A stretch of 64,000 bases of DNA, taken from NCBI RefSeq assembly GCF_013386765.1, contig NZ_JACARE010000018.1, positions 1 through 64,000 on the forward strand, given 5' to 3'. This DNA comes from Pseudomonas yamanorum (lineage in GTDB: Bacteria; Pseudomonadota; Gammaproteobacteria; Pseudomonadales; Pseudomonadaceae). The notes under the pieces were generated by a model. It made no database searches, had not been told where the DNA came from, and saw only the letters and a list, made by a program, of their open reading frames with translations. Made by a program: the position numbers and the translations under genes. The number at the start of each line of letters is the position of its first letter. The first letter of the stretch is position 1. Of the stretch, positions 43,725-54,115 are shown piece after piece.

Positions 43725-44207
43725 ATGCCTAAAACACCGCTTGCCAGCCGTCCCCATGACCACTCTCACTGCGTGCACAGCGCACTGTCAGAGGCCGACG
43801 CCTTGTGCGCGCGCCAAGGCCTGCGCCTGACCGCCCTGCGTCGCCGGGTGCTGGAGCTGGTGTGGCAAAGCCACAAGCCGCTGGGTGCCTACGACATCCT
43901 CGGCGTGCTCAGCGAGCAAGATGGCCGCCGCGCCGCGCCGCCCACGGTGTACCGCGCGCTGGACTTCCTGCTGGACAACGGCCTGGTGCACCGCATCTCG
44001 TCGCTCAACGCCTTTGTCGGCTGCAACCACCCGGAACACGCGCACCAGGGCCAGTTCCTGATTTGCCGCGAATGCCACGCCGCCATCGAGCTTGAGCAAA
44101 AAAGCATCAGCGACAGCATCATCAAGAGCGCCGGCGACGTCGGCTTCAAGGTCGAAGGGCAAACCGTCGAAGTCGTCGGTGTGTGCTCGGGCTGCCAGGG
44201 GGCTTGA
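43725..44207 (+). CDS. zur: Zinc uptake regulator Zur
   Basis: A 160-residue Fur-family repressor. The N-terminal winged helix includes [12 protein letters not shown] and [20 protein letters not shown]. Zinc ligands are in [22 protein letters not shown] and the terminal CSGC. The N-terminus has several His (HDHSHCVH). Its TGA overlaps the znuC ATG by one base, so it is co-translated with znuCB. Confidence 0.93.
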   Translation: MPKTPLASRPHDHSHCVHSALSEADALCARQGLRLTALRRRVLELVWQSHKPLGAYDILGVLSEQDGRRAAPPTVYRALDFLLDNGLVHRISSLNAFVGCNHPEHAHQGQFLICRECHAAIELEQKSISDSIIKSAGDVGFKVEGQTVEVVGVCSGCQGA

Positions 44208-44992
44208 TGAGCACTGCGTTAATCCGCCTGGAACAGGTCGGGGTCACGTTCGCCGGGCAAAACGTGCTGGACAACATCGCCCTGAGCGTCGAACCAGGGC
44301 AGATCGTCACGCTGATCGGCCCCAACGGCGCCGGCAAGACCACCCTGGTGCGCGCCGTGCTCGGCCTGCTCAAGCCCGACAGCGGCAGCGTATGGCGCAA
44401 GCCGAAGCTGCGGGTCGGCTACATGCCGCAAAAGCTGCATGTGGACCCGACCTTGCCCCTGTCGGTGCTGCGCTTCCTGCGCCTGGTGCCCGGCGTAGAC
44501 CGTGCCCGCGCACAGTCGGCCCTCAAGGAAGTCGGCGCCGAACAGGTGATCGACAGCCCGGTGCAAAGCATCTCCGGCGGCGAAATGCAGCGCGTGCTGC
44601 TGGCCCGCGCCTTGTTGCGCGAGCCGGAACTGCTGGTGCTGGATGAACCCGTGCAAGGCGTCGACGTGGCCGGCCAGGCCGAGCTGTACAGCCTGATCAC
44701 CCGCCTGCGCGACCGCCACGGTTGCGGCGTGCTGATGGTCTCCCACGACCTGCACCTGGTGATGAGCACCACCGACCAGGTGGTGTGCCTCAATCGCCAC
44801 GTGTGCTGCTCCGGCCACCCGGAACAGGTCAGCGGCGACCCGGCCTTCGTCGAGCTGTTCGGCAAGAATGCCCAGAGCCTCGCTATTTATCACCACCATC
44901 ACGACCACGCCCATGACCTGCATGGCGCCGTCGTCGATGACCCCGCCGCCACCCACACCCACGTTCATGGAGATAGCTGCAAGCATGGCTGA
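44207..44992 (+). CDS. znuC: Zinc ABC transporter ATPase
   Basis: A 261-residue ATPase: Walker A GPNGAGKT, signature ISGGE, Walker B LLVLDEP, and H-loop SHD. The C-terminal about 35 residues are His-rich ([10 protein letters not shown].., HTHVHG), a zinc-binding tail typical of pseudomonad ZnuC. It overlaps the znuB start by 8 bases. Confidence 0.95.
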   Translation: MSTALIRLEQVGVTFAGQNVLDNIALSVEPGQIVTLIGPNGAGKTTLVRAVLGLLKPDSGSVWRKPKLRVGYMPQKLHVDPTLPLSVLRFLRLVPGVDRARAQSALKEVGAEQVIDSPVQSISGGEMQRVLLARALLREPELLVLDEPVQGVDVAGQAELYSLITRLRDRHGCGVLMVSHDLHLVMSTTDQVVCLNRHVCCSGHPEQVSGDPAFVELFGKNAQSLAIYHHHHDHAHDLHGAVVDDPAATHTHVHGDSCKHG

Positions 44993-45773
44993 TTTTCTGC
45001 TCTACGCCCTGCTGGCAGGCTTGGCTCTGGCGCTTGTAGCGGGCCCACTGGGCTCGTTCGTGGTCTGGCGGCGCATGGCCTATTTTGGCGACACCTTGTC
45101 CCACGCCGCGCTGCTGGGCGTGGCCATGGGTTTTCTGCTGGATGTGAGCCCGACCATCGCCGTCACCGTCGGCTGCCTGTTGCTGGCGGTGCTGCTGGTG
45201 ACCCTGCAACAGCGCCAGCCGCTGGCCTCGGATACGTTGCTGGGCATCCTGGCGCCGAGCACCTTGTCCCTTGGCCTGGTGGTGCTGAGCTTCATGCACG
45301 AAGTGCGCATCGACCTGATGGCCTATCTGTTCGGCGACTTGCTGGCGATCAGCCCCACCGACCTGGCCTGGATCCTCGGCGGCAGCGCGGCGGTGCTGGT
45401 GTTGCTGGTAACCCTGTGGCGCCCGCTGCTGGCAATTACCGTCCACGAAGAACTGGCCACCGTCGAAGGCTTGCCCGTGGCGGCGCTGCGCATGACCCTG
45501 ATGCTGCTGATCGCCGTGGTGATTGCTGTCGCGATGAAGATTGTCGGCGTATTGTTGATCACATCGCTGCTGATCATCCCGGCCGCTGCGGCCCAGCGTC
45601 ACGCCCGCTCGCCGGAGCAAATGGCGGTTGGCGCCAGCCTGTTGGGGATGCTTGCGGTGTGTGGTGGCCTGGCGCTGTCCTGGTTCAAGGACACCCCGGC
45701 CGGGCCGTCGATTGTGGTCACGGCGGCCGCCCTGTTTCTGCTGAGTTTTGTCCTGCCCCGTCGCGGGGTGTAG
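44985..45773 (+). CDS. znuB: Zinc ABC transporter permease
   Basis: A 262-residue permease with about eight hydrophobic helices of the ABC-3 family ([26 protein letters not shown] near residue 25-50; [18 protein letters not shown] near residue 190). The start at 44985 follows an upstream GGAGAT and overlaps znuC. It imports Zn2+ with ZnuA and ZnuC. Confidence 0.95.
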   Translation: MADFLLYALLAGLALALVAGPLGSFVVWRRMAYFGDTLSHAALLGVAMGFLLDVSPTIAVTVGCLLLAVLLVTLQQRQPLASDTLLGILAPSTLSLGLVVLSFMHEVRIDLMAYLFGDLLAISPTDLAWILGGSAAVLVLLVTLWRPLLAITVHEELATVEGLPVAALRMTLMLLIAVVIAVAMKIVGVLLITSLLIIPAAAAQRHARSPEQMAVGASLLGMLAVCGGLALSWFKDTPAGPSIVVTAAALFLLSFVLPRRGV

Positions 45774-45810
45774 ACTTGCTCGCTTTTTGCGCAATTAGAG
45801 AGTCGCAGGA

Positions 45811-46530
45811 ATGAAGCTGTTCAACTTCCGTTATCTGCTCCTTGCCGCATTTTCCTTGCTGCTGGGCGCCTGCCAAAGCACCCCGCCCGCCGCCCCAGAG
45901 GCGCCGGACGCGCGTGCTGCGGCCATCGCACAGCTGGAGCAAAACCTCGCCAGCAGTGAACTGGCCACCGCCGAAGACGAGCTGGCCGCGCTGCAGGCCC
46001 AATCGCCCAACGACCCGGCGCTGGAGTCTTATCAGCGCCAACTGGCCGAAGCCTACTTGCAGCGCAGCCAGATCGTCCTGCAAAAAGGTGACGTCAACGC
46101 CGCCGCCACAGCCCTGAGCCGCGCACGGGCATTGATGCCCAAGGCACCGGCGCTGACCGGTGGCGTCAACAGCGCGATCACCCACGCCCGCAAAGTCGAG
46201 CTGGATAAAGCCGAAGCTGCGCTGAAAGCCGCCGAAGCCAAGCCACCCGCCAGAGTCATCGACCCTGCGGCCGAAAGCACCACGGTTGCGCTGAACCTCA
46301 CCGACATCGAGGCGTTGCGCCATCAACTGGATGAGATCGCCACCGATGTGGTGAATTACCAGTGTGACGTGAGCATCCAGGCGCCGCGCACCGAAGATTA
46401 CCCATGGCTGGCCACATTGCTGACCAAACGGGTGAAGCGCATTGATTCGGGGTATGACCTGAAGATTCACCGGCAGATCCTGAAGAAGGTTCCGGCGCAG
46501 GTTGTGCTGATTCCGCGCAAGACCGAATAA
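45811..46530 (+). CDS. Lipoprotein with helical repeat domain (PA5502-like)
   Basis: A 239-residue lipoprotein with lipobox LLGAC near residue 17-21. The next 120 residues are Ala/Leu-rich helices resembling TPR (LASSELATAEDELAALQAQSPNDPAL); the C-terminal part is beta-rich (YQCDVSIQAPRTEDYPWLATLLTK). It lies 37 bases after znuB, possibly in the same operon. Function unknown. Confidence 0.75.
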   Translation: MKLFNFRYLLLAAFSLLLGACQSTPPAAPEAPDARAAAIAQLEQNLASSELATAEDELAALQAQSPNDPALESYQRQLAEAYLQRSQIVLQKGDVNAAATALSRARALMPKAPALTGGVNSAITHARKVELDKAEAALKAAEAKPPARVIDPAAESTTVALNLTDIEALRHQLDEIATDVVNYQCDVSIQAPRTEDYPWLATLLTKRVKRIDSGYDLKIHRQILKKVPAQVVLIPRKTE

Positions 46531-46533
46531 AGC

Positions 46534-46604
46534 ATCGCAGGCAAGCCAGCTCCCACACTTGAATGTATTCACAATTCAAAATGTGGGAGCTGGCTTGCCT
46601 GCGA
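46534..46604. repeat. REPIN, inverted orientation, between convergent genes
   Basis: ATCGCAGGCAAGCCAGCTCC.. (46534-46557) and its complement (46582-46604), with the CCCACA ends facing inward. Other REPINs in the window have these ends outward. It sits between the lipoprotein and katE 3' ends. Confidence 0.88.
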
Positions 46605-46630
46605 CAGCGGTCTAACAAACAACCAATAAC

Positions 46631-48772
46631 TTAAGCCGGAACAGCTTTAGCCTTCGGCTCCCGATCCCAGACCCGATGCTGGGCAATCGCGGCAAAAAAC
46701 GCCTTCAACGCCTTCGCATCACCGCCCACTATCAGCCCCGCATCCGCCTCAAGCTTGAGCACATCGAGCAACTGCTTCGCCTCACCGGCCAAGGCAATCG
46801 CCTTCAGGTGCTTGTACGCCTCCAGCAAGTAATGCAACGCCACGCCATCGCCGCTCAACGCCTGCACTGACTTGGCACCGCCCGGCACAAACACCGCATC
46901 GAACGCCACCGACGGCAAGCCCTCCATGGAGGCATCCACCGGCAGGCTCTTGCCATCGGCCGTCGTCACCGGCGCCGAGGTCGGCCCGAGCAGCTTGGCG
47001 TGTGCACCGGCGGCTTCCAGCGCCTTCTTCAGCGCCGCAATCGCGGCACCATCAACACCGTTCGCCGCCAGAATCGCTACTTTCCGGGTCTTGATATCAC
47101 CCGACAGCAAGTTGGCCTGGCTCAATGCTGGCGAACGTTCCGGAGACGTCTTGCGCTCCGGCACCGTGCCTTTCTTCGGCGCTGGCAACCCCAGGTTCTG
47201 CGCCACACGCTTGGCCAGCTCCAGGTCGATGTTGGCGAGGATCTCGTTCACCTGCCGCGCCCGGATAAACTCACGCTCCACCTTGCCCAGCTCAAAGCTG
47301 TAGGCCGCGATGATGTGCTCCTGCTCGTGCTTGCTCATGCTGCGGAAAAACAAGCGTGCCTGGGAGAAGTGATCGCCGAACGACTCACTGCGCTCACGGA
47401 TCTTGTGGGCATCGATGCGCTCTGGATACGTCTCAAAACCGCCGTCTTCGGCAGCCGGCGGGGTTTCTTTCGGCCAGCCACCATCAATCGAGTTCGGCTC
47501 GTAGGACGCACGCCCCTTGTCGATGGTGGTGCGGTGCATCGCGTCACGCTGCCCGTTATGGAACGGCGCGACCGGACGGTTGATCGGCAGCTCATGAAAG
47601 TTCGGCCCGCCCAGTCGGCTGATCTGCGTATCGGTGTAGGAAAAAAGGCGACCTTGCAGCAGCGGGTCATTGGAGAAGTCGATACCTGGCACGATATGTC
47701 CCGGGCAGAACGCCACTTGCTCGGTCTCGGCAAAGTAGTTGTCCGGGTTGCGGTTGAGCACCATCTTGCCCAGCGGCGTGATCGGCACCAGCTCTTCGGG
47801 GATCAGCTTGGTCGGGTCGAGGATGTCGAAATCGAACTTATGCTCGTCTTCCTCCGCGATGATCTGCACGCCCAATTCCCATTCCGGGTAATCGCCGCCT
47901 TCGATGGATTCCCACAGGTCGCGACGGTGGAAGTCGGTGTCTTTACCTGCAAGCTTCTGCGCCTCGTCCCACACCAGGGAACAGGTGCCGACGGTGGGGC
48001 GCCAGTGGAATTTGACGAAGTTGGATTTGCCCTCGGCATTCACCAGGCGGAAGGTATGCACGCCAAAGCCCTGCATGGTGCGCAGGCTCTTTGGAATTGC
48101 GCGGTCAGACATGGCCCAGATCACCATGTGCGCCGACTCCGGTTGCAGCGAGACAAAATCCCAGAACGTATCGTGGGCCGAGCCGCCGGTAGGAATTTCG
48201 TTGTGGGGCTCAGGTTTTACCGCATGCACGAAGTCAGGAAACTTGATCGCGTCCTGAATGAAAAATACCGGCATGTTGTTGCCCACAAGGTCGAAGTTGC
48301 CTTCGTCGGTGAAGAACTTCACGGCAAACCCACGCACGTCACGCACGGTATCGCCCGAGCCGCGCGGGCCCTGCACCGTGGAGAACCGCGCAAAGACCGG
48401 GGTTTTATGTTCGGGGTTACGCAGGAACCCGGCCTTGGTCAGCGCCGAATGGTTTGCATAGGTCTGGAAATAACCATGGGCGCCGGTGCCGCGGGCATGG
48501 ACGATACGTTCCGGGATGCGTTCATGGTCAAAGTGCGTGATTTTCTCACGCATGATGAAGTCTTCCAGCAGCGAGGGGCCACGGGAGCCGACCTTCAAGC
48601 TGTTCTGATTATCGGAAACCTTCACGCCCTGGTTGGTGCGCAGCGCCTGGCCGGTCGCGTCGGAGCGGAATGTTTCCAGGCTTTGCAGCTTGGCGTTGGT
48701 GTTGCCACGGTCCAGAGTGTCGGTACCCGCAAGTTCGCTCTTGGGCGGGGTAACTGGCTTTTTAGTGCTCAT
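46631..48772 (-). CDS. katE: Large-subunit catalase HPII
   Basis: A 713-residue catalase of the HPII/KatE class. The active-site [20 protein letters not shown] includes the catalytic His; FRYTD-type and C-terminal flavodoxin/glutamine-amidotransferase-like domain follow (residues about 565-713, [12 protein letters not shown].., FVPGGAKSV). Heme-containing, cytosolic, usually stationary-phase (RpoS) induced. ATG 48772 follows AGGAG; the longer frame lacks a start signal. Confidence 0.94.
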   Translation of the reverse strand: MSTKKPVTPPKSELAGTDTLDRGNTNAKLQSLETFRSDATGQALRTNQGVKVSDNQNSLKVGSRGPSLLEDFIMREKITHFDHERIPERIVHARGTGAHGYFQTYANHSALTKAGFLRNPEHKTPVFARFSTVQGPRGSGDTVRDVRGFAVKFFTDEGNFDLVGNNMPVFFIQDAIKFPDFVHAVKPEPHNEIPTGGSAHDTFWDFVSLQPESAHMVIWAMSDRAIPKSLRTMQGFGVHTFRLVNAEGKSNFVKFHWRPTVGTCSLVWDEAQKLAGKDTDFHRRDLWESIEGGDYPEWELGVQIIAEEDEHKFDFDILDPTKLIPEELVPITPLGKMVLNRNPDNYFAETEQVAFCPGHIVPGIDFSNDPLLQGRLFSYTDTQISRLGGPNFHELPINRPVAPFHNGQRDAMHRTTIDKGRASYEPNSIDGGWPKETPPAAEDGGFETYPERIDAHKIRERSESFGDHFSQARLFFRSMSKHEQEHIIAAYSFELGKVEREFIRARQVNEILANIDLELAKRVAQNLGLPAPKKGTVPERKTSPERSPALSQANLLSGDIKTRKVAILAANGVDGAAIAALKKALEAAGAHAKLLGPTSAPVTTADGKSLPVDASMEGLPSVAFDAVFVPGGAKSVQALSGDGVALHYLLEAYKHLKAIALAGEAKQLLDVLKLEADAGLIVGGDAKALKAFFAAIAQHRVWDREPKAKAVPA

Positions 48773-49040
48773 CAGACAAAAACTCCTCGTTTGCGTAGGC
48801 CAGAGCGATCCCCGGCTCTTCTTGAGCAAAACCCCAGGCACGGCACCCGGGAATTTCGAGTTGCTTAAGTAGTGACTGACACGGTTTTGCACCGTTCCTT
48901 TTTTATGACCTTTGATCGCGTTATTGCCAAATCGCTGGTCGGATGAGAAATAAATGCTAAGAAACGCTATACGGACAGGCTAAAATGCGCGCCCGGCTAA
49001 CCGCTGATCCCTTTTTAATGCGCCCCACAAGGTTCGCTAC

Positions 49041-50048
49041 GTGATCGAGTTTCATAACGTCCATAAAACCTACCGGGTCGCCGGTAAGGATATCCCCGCG
49101 CTGCATCCCACCAACCTGCGCGTCGAAAATGGCCAGGTGTTTGGTCTGATCGGCCATTCCGGTGCGGGAAAAAGTACTTTGCTGCGTCTGATCAATCGCC
49201 TGGAGCAACCCAGCGGCGGTCAGATCAAGGTCGATGACGAAGAAGTCACCGCCCTCGACGCCAACGGCCTGCGCCGTTTCCGGCAACAGGTCGGGATGAT
49301 CTTCCAGCACTTCAACCTGCTGGCGTCCAAGACCGTTGCCGACAACGTGGCGCTGCCGCTGACCCTCGCGGGCGAACTGTCCCGCAAGGAAATCGACCTG
49401 CGGGTGGCCGAACTGCTTGCCCGGGTCGGCCTGTCCGACCACGCCAAGAAGTACCCGGCGCAGCTGTCGGGCGGCCAGAAGCAGCGCGTCGGCATCGCCC
49501 GCGCCCTGGCCACCAAGCCGAAGATCCTGCTGTGCGACGAAGCCACCAGCGCCCTCGACCCGCAGACCACGGCCTCGGTCCTGCAACTGCTGGCCGAGAT
49601 CAACCGCGAGCTGAAGCTGACCATCGTGCTGATCACCCATGAAATGGACGTGATCCGCCGGGTCTGCGACCACGTGGCTGTGATGGATGCCGGTGTGATC
49701 GTGGAGCAAGGCACCGTCGCCGACGTGTTCCTGCACCCCAAGCACCCGACCACCAAGCGTTTCGTGCAAGAGTCCGAGCAAGTCGACGAAGGCGAGCAGC
49801 GTGATGACTTCGCCCACGTGCCGGGCCGCATCGTGCGGCTGACGTTCCAGGGTGAAGCGACCTACGCGCCACTGCTGGGTACCGTCGCCCGCGACACGGG
49901 TGTGGACTACAGCATCCTTGCCGGCCGTATCGACCGCATCAAAGACATCCCCTACGGGCAACTGACCCTGGCCGTCACCGGTGGTGACATGGAGGCCGCG
50001 TTCGCCGCCTTCACCGCGGCAGACGTCCATATGGAGGTGCTGCGCTAA
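49041..50048 (+). CDS. metN: Methionine ABC transporter ATPase
   Basis: A 335-residue ATPase: Walker A GHSGAGKS, signature LSGGQKQR, Walker [14 protein letters not shown]-loop THE. The C-terminal about 90 residues form the NIL (ACT-like) methionine-sensing domain. It overlaps metI by one base. Imports D/L-methionine with MetI and MetQ. No SAM riboswitch is visible in the 268 bases upstream. Confidence 0.94.
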   Translation: MIEFHNVHKTYRVAGKDIPALHPTNLRVENGQVFGLIGHSGAGKSTLLRLINRLEQPSGGQIKVDDEEVTALDANGLRRFRQQVGMIFQHFNLLASKTVADNVALPLTLAGELSRKEIDLRVAELLARVGLSDHAKKYPAQLSGGQKQRVGIARALATKPKILLCDEATSALDPQTTASVLQLLAEINRELKLTIVLITHEMDVIRRVCDHVAVMDAGVIVEQGTVADVFLHPKHPTTKRFVQESEQVDEGEQRDDFAHVPGRIVRLTFQGEATYAPLLGTVARDTGVDYSILAGRIDRIKDIPYGQLTLAVTGGDMEAAFAAFTAADVHMEVLR

Positions 50049-50722
50049 TGGAAATCCTGTTGAGCTTTTTCTCGAATATCGACTGGTCGGAAATCCTGCT
50101 CGCCACCGGCGACACCATGACCATGCTGTTCGGCTCGCTGCTGTTCACCGTGCTGCTGGGCTTGCCGTTGGGCGTGCTGCTGTTCCTGTGCAGCCCGCGC
50201 CAGCTGTTTGAACAAAAAAACCTGTACGCCCTGCTGTCGCTGATCGTGAACATCCTGCGCTCGCTGCCGTTCATTATTCTGCTGATCGTGATGATTCCGT
50301 TCACGGTGCTGATCACCGGCACGTCCCTGGGGGTTGCCGGTGCGATTCCGCCACTGGTAGTGGGGGCCACGCCGTTCTTTGCGCGCCTGGTGGAAACCGC
50401 GCTGCGTGAAGTGGACCGCGGGATTATCGAAGCGACCCAGGCCATGGGCGCGACCACCCGGCAGATCATCACCAACGCCTTGCTGCCCGAAGCTCGCCCC
50501 GGCATCTTCGCGGCGATTACGGTGACGGCGATTACACTGGTGTCCTACACGGCCATGGCCGGTGTGGTGGGTGCCGGTGGCCTGGGTGACCTGGCGATCC
50601 GTTTCGGTTATCAACGCTTCCAGACCGACGTGATGGTAGTCACCGTGGTGCTGCTGTTGATCCTGGTGCAAATTCTGCAAACCGTCGGCGACAAGCTGGT
50701 GGTGCACTTTTCTCGAAAATAA
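50048..50722 (+). CDS. metI: Methionine ABC transporter permease
   Basis: A 224-residue permease with about five hydrophobic helices; the EAA coupling loop is visible as DRGIIEATQAMGATTRQIITNALLPEARP. It shares a base with metN's stop (TAATG) and precedes metQ by 51 bases. Confidence 0.94.
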   Translation: MEILLSFFSNIDWSEILLATGDTMTMLFGSLLFTVLLGLPLGVLLFLCSPRQLFEQKNLYALLSLIVNILRSLPFIILLIVMIPFTVLITGTSLGVAGAIPPLVVGATPFFARLVETALREVDRGIIEATQAMGATTRQIITNALLPEARPGIFAAITVTAITLVSYTAMAGVVGAGGLGDLAIRFGYQRFQTDVMVVTVVLLLILVQILQTVGDKLVVHFSRK

Positions 50723-50773
50723 CGGCTATTGCCGGCGCGAAGCCGGCCAATACCCGAACAAGGAGCTTGTTGA

Positions 50774-51547
50774 ATGAAAAAACTACTGGTTGCTTTCGCC
50801 GCCGTCGCCGCGTTTTCCGCCCACGCCGCCGAAACCCTGACCGTGGCCGCGTCCCCGGTGCCTCACGCTGAAATCCTCGAATTCGTGAAGCCGGCCCTGG
50901 CCAAAGAAGGCGTGGACCTGCAAGTCAAAGTCTTCACCGACTACGTCCAGCCCAACGTACAGGTGGCCGAAAAGCGCCTGGACGCCAACTTCTTCCAGCA
51001 CCAGCCGTACCTGGACGAGTTCAACAAAGCCAAGGGTACTCACCTGGTGAGCGTCGGCGCTGTGCACCTTGAGCCTCTGGGCGCTTACTCCAGCAAGTAC
51101 AAAAAACTGGAAGAGCTGCCAAGCGGCGCCAACGTCGTGATCCCGAACGACGCCACCAACGGCGGCCGTGCGCTGTTGCTGCTGGCCAAGCACAACCTGA
51201 TCACCCTGAAGGACCCGACCAACATCCTGTCGACCATCAAGGACATCACCGGCAACCCGAAAAACCTGAAATTCCGCGAACTGGAAGCCGCCACCCTGCC
51301 GCGCGTGCTGACCCAGGTCGACCTGGCGCTGATCAACACCAACTACGCGCTGGAAGCCAAGCTGGACCCATCCAAGGACGCTCTGGTGATCGAAGGCAAT
51401 GACTCGCCTTACGTGAACATCCTGGTGACCCGCGAAGACAACAAGGATTCGGACGCAGTGAAGAAGCTGGTTGCAGCCCTGCACACCCCGGAAGTGAAAG
51501 CGTTCATTCTCGAGAAGTACAAAGGCGCGATCCTGCCGGCGTTCTGA
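50774..51547 (+). CDS. metQ: Methionine-binding protein
   Basis: A 257-residue NlpA-family binding protein with a signal peptide ending AFSAHA; no lipobox Cys is present, so it appears soluble rather than a lipoprotein. Methionine-contact segments VQVAEKRLDANFFQHQPYLD are present. Last gene of metNIQ, followed by a REPIN. Confidence 0.92.
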   Translation: MKKLLVAFAAVAAFSAHAAETLTVAASPVPHAEILEFVKPALAKEGVDLQVKVFTDYVQPNVQVAEKRLDANFFQHQPYLDEFNKAKGTHLVSVGAVHLEPLGAYSSKYKKLEELPSGANVVIPNDATNGGRALLLLAKHNLITLKDPTNILSTIKDITGNPKNLKFRELEAATLPRVLTQVDLALINTNYALEAKLDPSKDALVIEGNDSPYVNILVTREDNKDSDAVKKLVAALHTPEVKAFILEKYKGAILPAF

Positions 51548-51556
51548 TCCATCAAA

Positions 51557-51643
51557 TGTGGGAGCTGGCTTGCCTGCGATGGCATCGCTGCGGTGTATCA
51601 GTAACACCGCGCCGCCTGTATCGCAGGCAAGCCAGCTCCCACA
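51557..51643. repeat. REPIN after metQ
   Basis: TGTGGGAGCTGGCTTGCC.. (from 51557) and the complementary ..CAAGCCAGCTCCCACA (to 51643), between metQ and the convergent BRO-N gene. Confidence 0.92.
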
Positions 51644-51653
51644 GTTTCAAGCG

Positions 51654-52115
51654 CTACACGCCCGGCAACACCTTGGGCATATCCCGCAGCCGGATCCACG
51701 GCTCATTGCGCCACTGCAACACACTCAAACTTGCCGTCGACCAGGCCAACCCACTCAGGGCCGGGCTTTCGCTTGCCTGCTGTTTACCGCGCAGCGCGGG
51801 CACTACTTCGTGGGTCAGCCATTGGCGCAGGGCACGGTTTTCCGGGCAGTAGTGGTAGATCAACATCGCGTACACGCCGGACTCGCTGAGCATCAAGGTT
51901 GACGCAGCGCGGCCGTGAGTGGTGGCGGTTAGTGTTTGTTGTTGGTCAGGATCGAGCTTGCGCAGCAAGGCTTCGTTGAGATGCAGGCCCATCAGGTGGC
52001 CAATGTCGCGGGCGCTGAACCAGGCTTGGGCGTCGATGAGGATGGCGTGCAGTTGCTGGTGATGACGGGTGAAGACTTCGGGGGTGAAGGGTGGATCTGG
52101 GGTAAGCATTTTCAT
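51654..52115 (-). CDS. BRO-N domain protein
   Basis: A 153-residue protein with a phage antirepressor-like BRO-N domain: WFSARDIGHLMGLH near residue 31, LMLSESGVYAMLIYH near residue 72, and the terminal FR.WLTHEVVP-like segment near residue 98. Such domains bind DNA in phage anti-repressors; standalone copies are common in pseudomonads. ATG 52115 follows GGAG and overlaps, as AAATGA, the stop of a 56-codon ORF upstream. Confidence 0.8.
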   Translation of the reverse strand: MKMLTPDPPFTPEVFTRHHQQLHAILIDAQAWFSARDIGHLMGLHLNEALLRKLDPDQQQTLTATTHGRAASTLMLSESGVYAMLIYHYCPENRALRQWLTHEVVPALRGKQQASESPALSGLAWSTASLSVLQWRNEPWIRLRDMPKVLPGV

Positions 52116-52282
52116 TTCGACAACTCCGGGTATGCATGGGAGCTGCCAACGGCCTTCCTACGGGCTTGGGTGGCAGCCATACGCGGGGTAGGAACCGAGT
52201 ACCCAGGGATCTCGGCCACGTCGAAACGTGCCCGCGCATAGCCGCCGCGACTGATAGTACGGGCGCAAAAAAAACGCCGCAA
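52112..52282 (-). CDS. Possible 56-residue leader ORF overlapping BRO-N start
   Basis: This frame opens at a TTG directly after a TGA and encodes 56 residues (LRRFFCARTISRGGYARARF.., ending SSHAYPELSK), basic and Cys-containing. Its TGA overlaps the BRO-N ATG by two bases, the arrangement of translational coupling. Pattern and position recall small phage ORFs of the Ash/Icd-like type, but no homology search was possible and TTG is a weak start. An ATG at codon 35 (near 52180) is the alternative. Confidence 0.35.
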   Translation of the reverse strand: MRRFFCARTISRGGYARARFDVAEIPGYSVPTPRMAATQARRKAVGSSHAYPELSK

Positions 52283-52329
52283 TCAGACGATGGCGCTATT
52301 ACGCCGAGGGTACATAAAAGGGTTCCTAC

Positions 52330-52359
52330 GCCCTGTCACTGAATTTGCAGCGACAGGGC
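52330..52359. repeat. Hairpin upstream of the BRO-N cassette
   Basis: GCCCTGTC (52330-52337) and GACAGGGC (52352-52359) with inner CTG/CAG pairs form a stem of about 11 base pairs in the BRO-N upstream region. Confidence 0.5.
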
Positions 52360-52460
52360 AAAGACTAGTCAGTCGACGCATGCCAAACAACTTCGCGCCA
52401 ACCGTTACAGGTTGCGGGAAAAGTCCGACGACACACATTCATGCGCTGTGCACATAACCC

Positions 52461-52548
52461 TGTGGGAGCTGGCTTGCCTGCGATGGGGCCGTGTCAGTCA
52501 CATATCTGCTGCTGACACACCGCTATCGCAGGCAAGCCAGCTCCCACA
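52461..52548. repeat. REPIN between BRO-N cassette and SCO gene
   Basis: TGTGGGAGCTGGCTTGCC.. at 52461 and the complement ending CTCCCACA at 52548. Together with 51557-51643 it brackets the BRO-N gene with its leader. Confidence 0.92.
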
Positions 52549-52583
52549 TTTGATTTGTGTCGCTCAGGGAATTGTCGGCATGC

Positions 52584-53219
52584 TTATTTACGCTGCAACA
52601 ATCCCGGGAACTGCGCCACCAGCTTCTGGTTGTTCAACGGCGCTCGGATAAACCCGCGCTGCGTCCCATCCGGTCCGATCAGCGCCAGGTTGCCGCTGTG
52701 GTCGACGGTGTAGTTGGGCTTGCTGGTGTCCGCCGGAATAAACGGAATGCTCACTGCGTTCGAAACCTTCTGCACATCCTCAACATTCGCGCCGGTCAGG
52801 CCTTCGAACTGCGGATCGAAGTAACCCAGGTACTGCTTGAGCTGCGCCGGGGTGTCGCGGTTGGGGTCGACGCTGACCAGGATCACCTGCAACTTGTCCA
52901 CAACGTCTTTAGGCAGCTCGCTCTTGATCTGCCGCAGTTGGGCGAGGGTGGTCGGGCAGATGTCCGGGCAGAAGGTGTAGCCGAAGAACAGCACGCTCCA
53001 CTTGCCTTTCAACTCATTGACCACCACCGGCTGGCCGTCCTGGTTGGTCATGGTCACCGGCGGCAGCTGGCGGCTTTGGGGCAGCAGGATGATGCCCGCG
53101 TCGATCAAGGCCGTCGGGTCGCCCTGACCTTTTCCGCTCAGTACTTTGTTGACGGTCAGGCCCATGATCAACGCGACAATGGCCACCAGAATGAAGACAG
53201 TTTTTTGAGTTCGAGTCAT
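52584..53219 (-). CDS. SCO1/SenC copper chaperone
   Basis: A 211-residue membrane-anchored thioredoxin-fold protein. N-terminal helix [16 protein letters not shown], copper-binding CPDIC (CxxxC) near residue 83 and His in [12 protein letters not shown] near residue 170. It delivers copper to the CuA site of cytochrome oxidase. Start ATG 53219 overlaps the cyoE stop (ATGA); the longer frame upstream lies inside cyoE. Confidence 0.93.
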   Translation of the reverse strand: MTRTQKTVFILVAIVALIMGLTVNKVLSGKGQGDPTALIDAGIILLPQSRQLPPVTMTNQDGQPVVVNELKGKWSVLFFGYTFCPDICPTTLAQLRQIKSELPKDVVDKLQVILVSVDPNRDTPAQLKQYLGYFDPQFEGLTGANVEDVQKVSNAVSIPFIPADTSKPNYTVDHSGNLALIGPDGTQRGFIRAPLNNQKLVAQFPGLLQRK

Positions 53220-54115
53220 AGGTTCAACAATAGGTAATGGTCTACGAGCAGGGCGATAAACAGCGCGAACAGGTACCAGATAGAGTACTTGAAGGTGTTG
53301 ATCGCCGCGTGCGGCCGACTGCCACGGTACAGCACCCAGGCCCATTGCAGAAAGCGCCCGCCCAGAACCAGCGCGCACACCAGGTACAGCACGCCGCTCA
53401 TGTGGATCACATACGGCATCAGGCTGACCGCCAGCAGGGCGAAGGTATAGAGCAGGATATGCACCTTGGTGTAATGCTCGCCATGGGTCACGGGCAGCAT
53501 CGGGATGTCGGCCTTGGCGTATTCCTCCTTGCGGTGAATCGCCAGGGCCCAGAAGTGCGGCGGGGTCCAGGCGAAGATGATCAACACCAGCAGCAACGGC
53601 TCGGCACTGACGTGGCCGGTGACGGCGACCCAGCCCAGCAACGGCGGCGCAGCGCCGGCGAGGCCACCGATGACGATATTCTGCGGCGTGGCACGCTTGA
53701 GGAAGCCGGTGTAGATCACCGCATAGCCCAACAGCGAAGCCAGGGTCAGCCACGCGGCCAGTGGGTTGGTAAACGCCAGCAGCAGCGCCAGCCCGGCCAC
53801 CGCCAGCACCATCGCGAACGTCAGCGCAGCAGCAGGTGATACACGCCCTTCCGCCAGCGGGCGTTTATGGGTGCGCGCCATCAATGCATCGATGCGCCGG
53901 TCTACCACATGGTTGACCGCCGCCGCACCACCGGCACACAGGGCGATCCCCAGGTTGCCGAAAATCAGCACCGGCCATGGCACCCCGGCTCGGGTGGCGA
54001 GAAACATGCCCACCAGCGAGGTGATAAGCATCAGCACCACTACTTTTGGCTTGGTCAGCTCCAGGTAGTCACGCCAGATCGCCAGGCTGTGACGCTCGCC
54101 GATCAAGGTCGCCAT
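53216..54115 (-). CDS. cyoE: Protoheme IX farnesyltransferase
   Basis: A 299-residue UbiA-family prenyltransferase with the polyprenyl-diphosphate motif [15 protein letters not shown] near residue 66 and the second motif [11 protein letters not shown]. It converts heme B to heme O. Overlaps ctaA by 13 bases and the SCO gene by 4. Confidence 0.94.
   Translation of the reverse strand: MATLIGERHSLAIWRDYLELTKPKVVVLMLITSLVGMFLATRAGVPWPVLIFGNLGIALCAGGAAAVNHVVDRRIDALMARTHKRPLAEGRVSPAAALTFAMVLAVAGLALLLAFTNPLAAWLTLASLLGYAVIYTGFLKRATPQNIVIGGLAGAAPPLLGWVAVTGHVSAEPLLLVLIIFAWTPPHFWALAIHRKEEYAKADIPMLPVTHGEHYTKVHILLYTFALLAVSLMPYVIHMSGVLYLVCALVLGGRFLQWAWVLYRGSRPHAAINTFKYSIWYLFALFIALLVDHYLLLNL

Larger units (their letters stand above)
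52116..52583. other. Gap between BRO-N gene and SCO gene
   Basis: This 468-base gap holds the leader ORF, a poly-A/T tract with GCGGCGTTTTTT near 52266-52280, the hairpin at 52330-52359 and the REPIN at 52461-52548. No other gene is visible. Confidence 0.45.

Noticed and set aside
47000..48868. A 622-codon plus-strand ORF opposite katE.
   Set aside because: Shadow of the catalase reading frame; no start signal or domain.
52584..53753. A 389-codon frame for the SCO protein starting inside cyoE.
   Set aside because: The SCO N-terminal helix starts at 53219, which overlaps the cyoE stop; the upstream portion is out of frame with cyoE.
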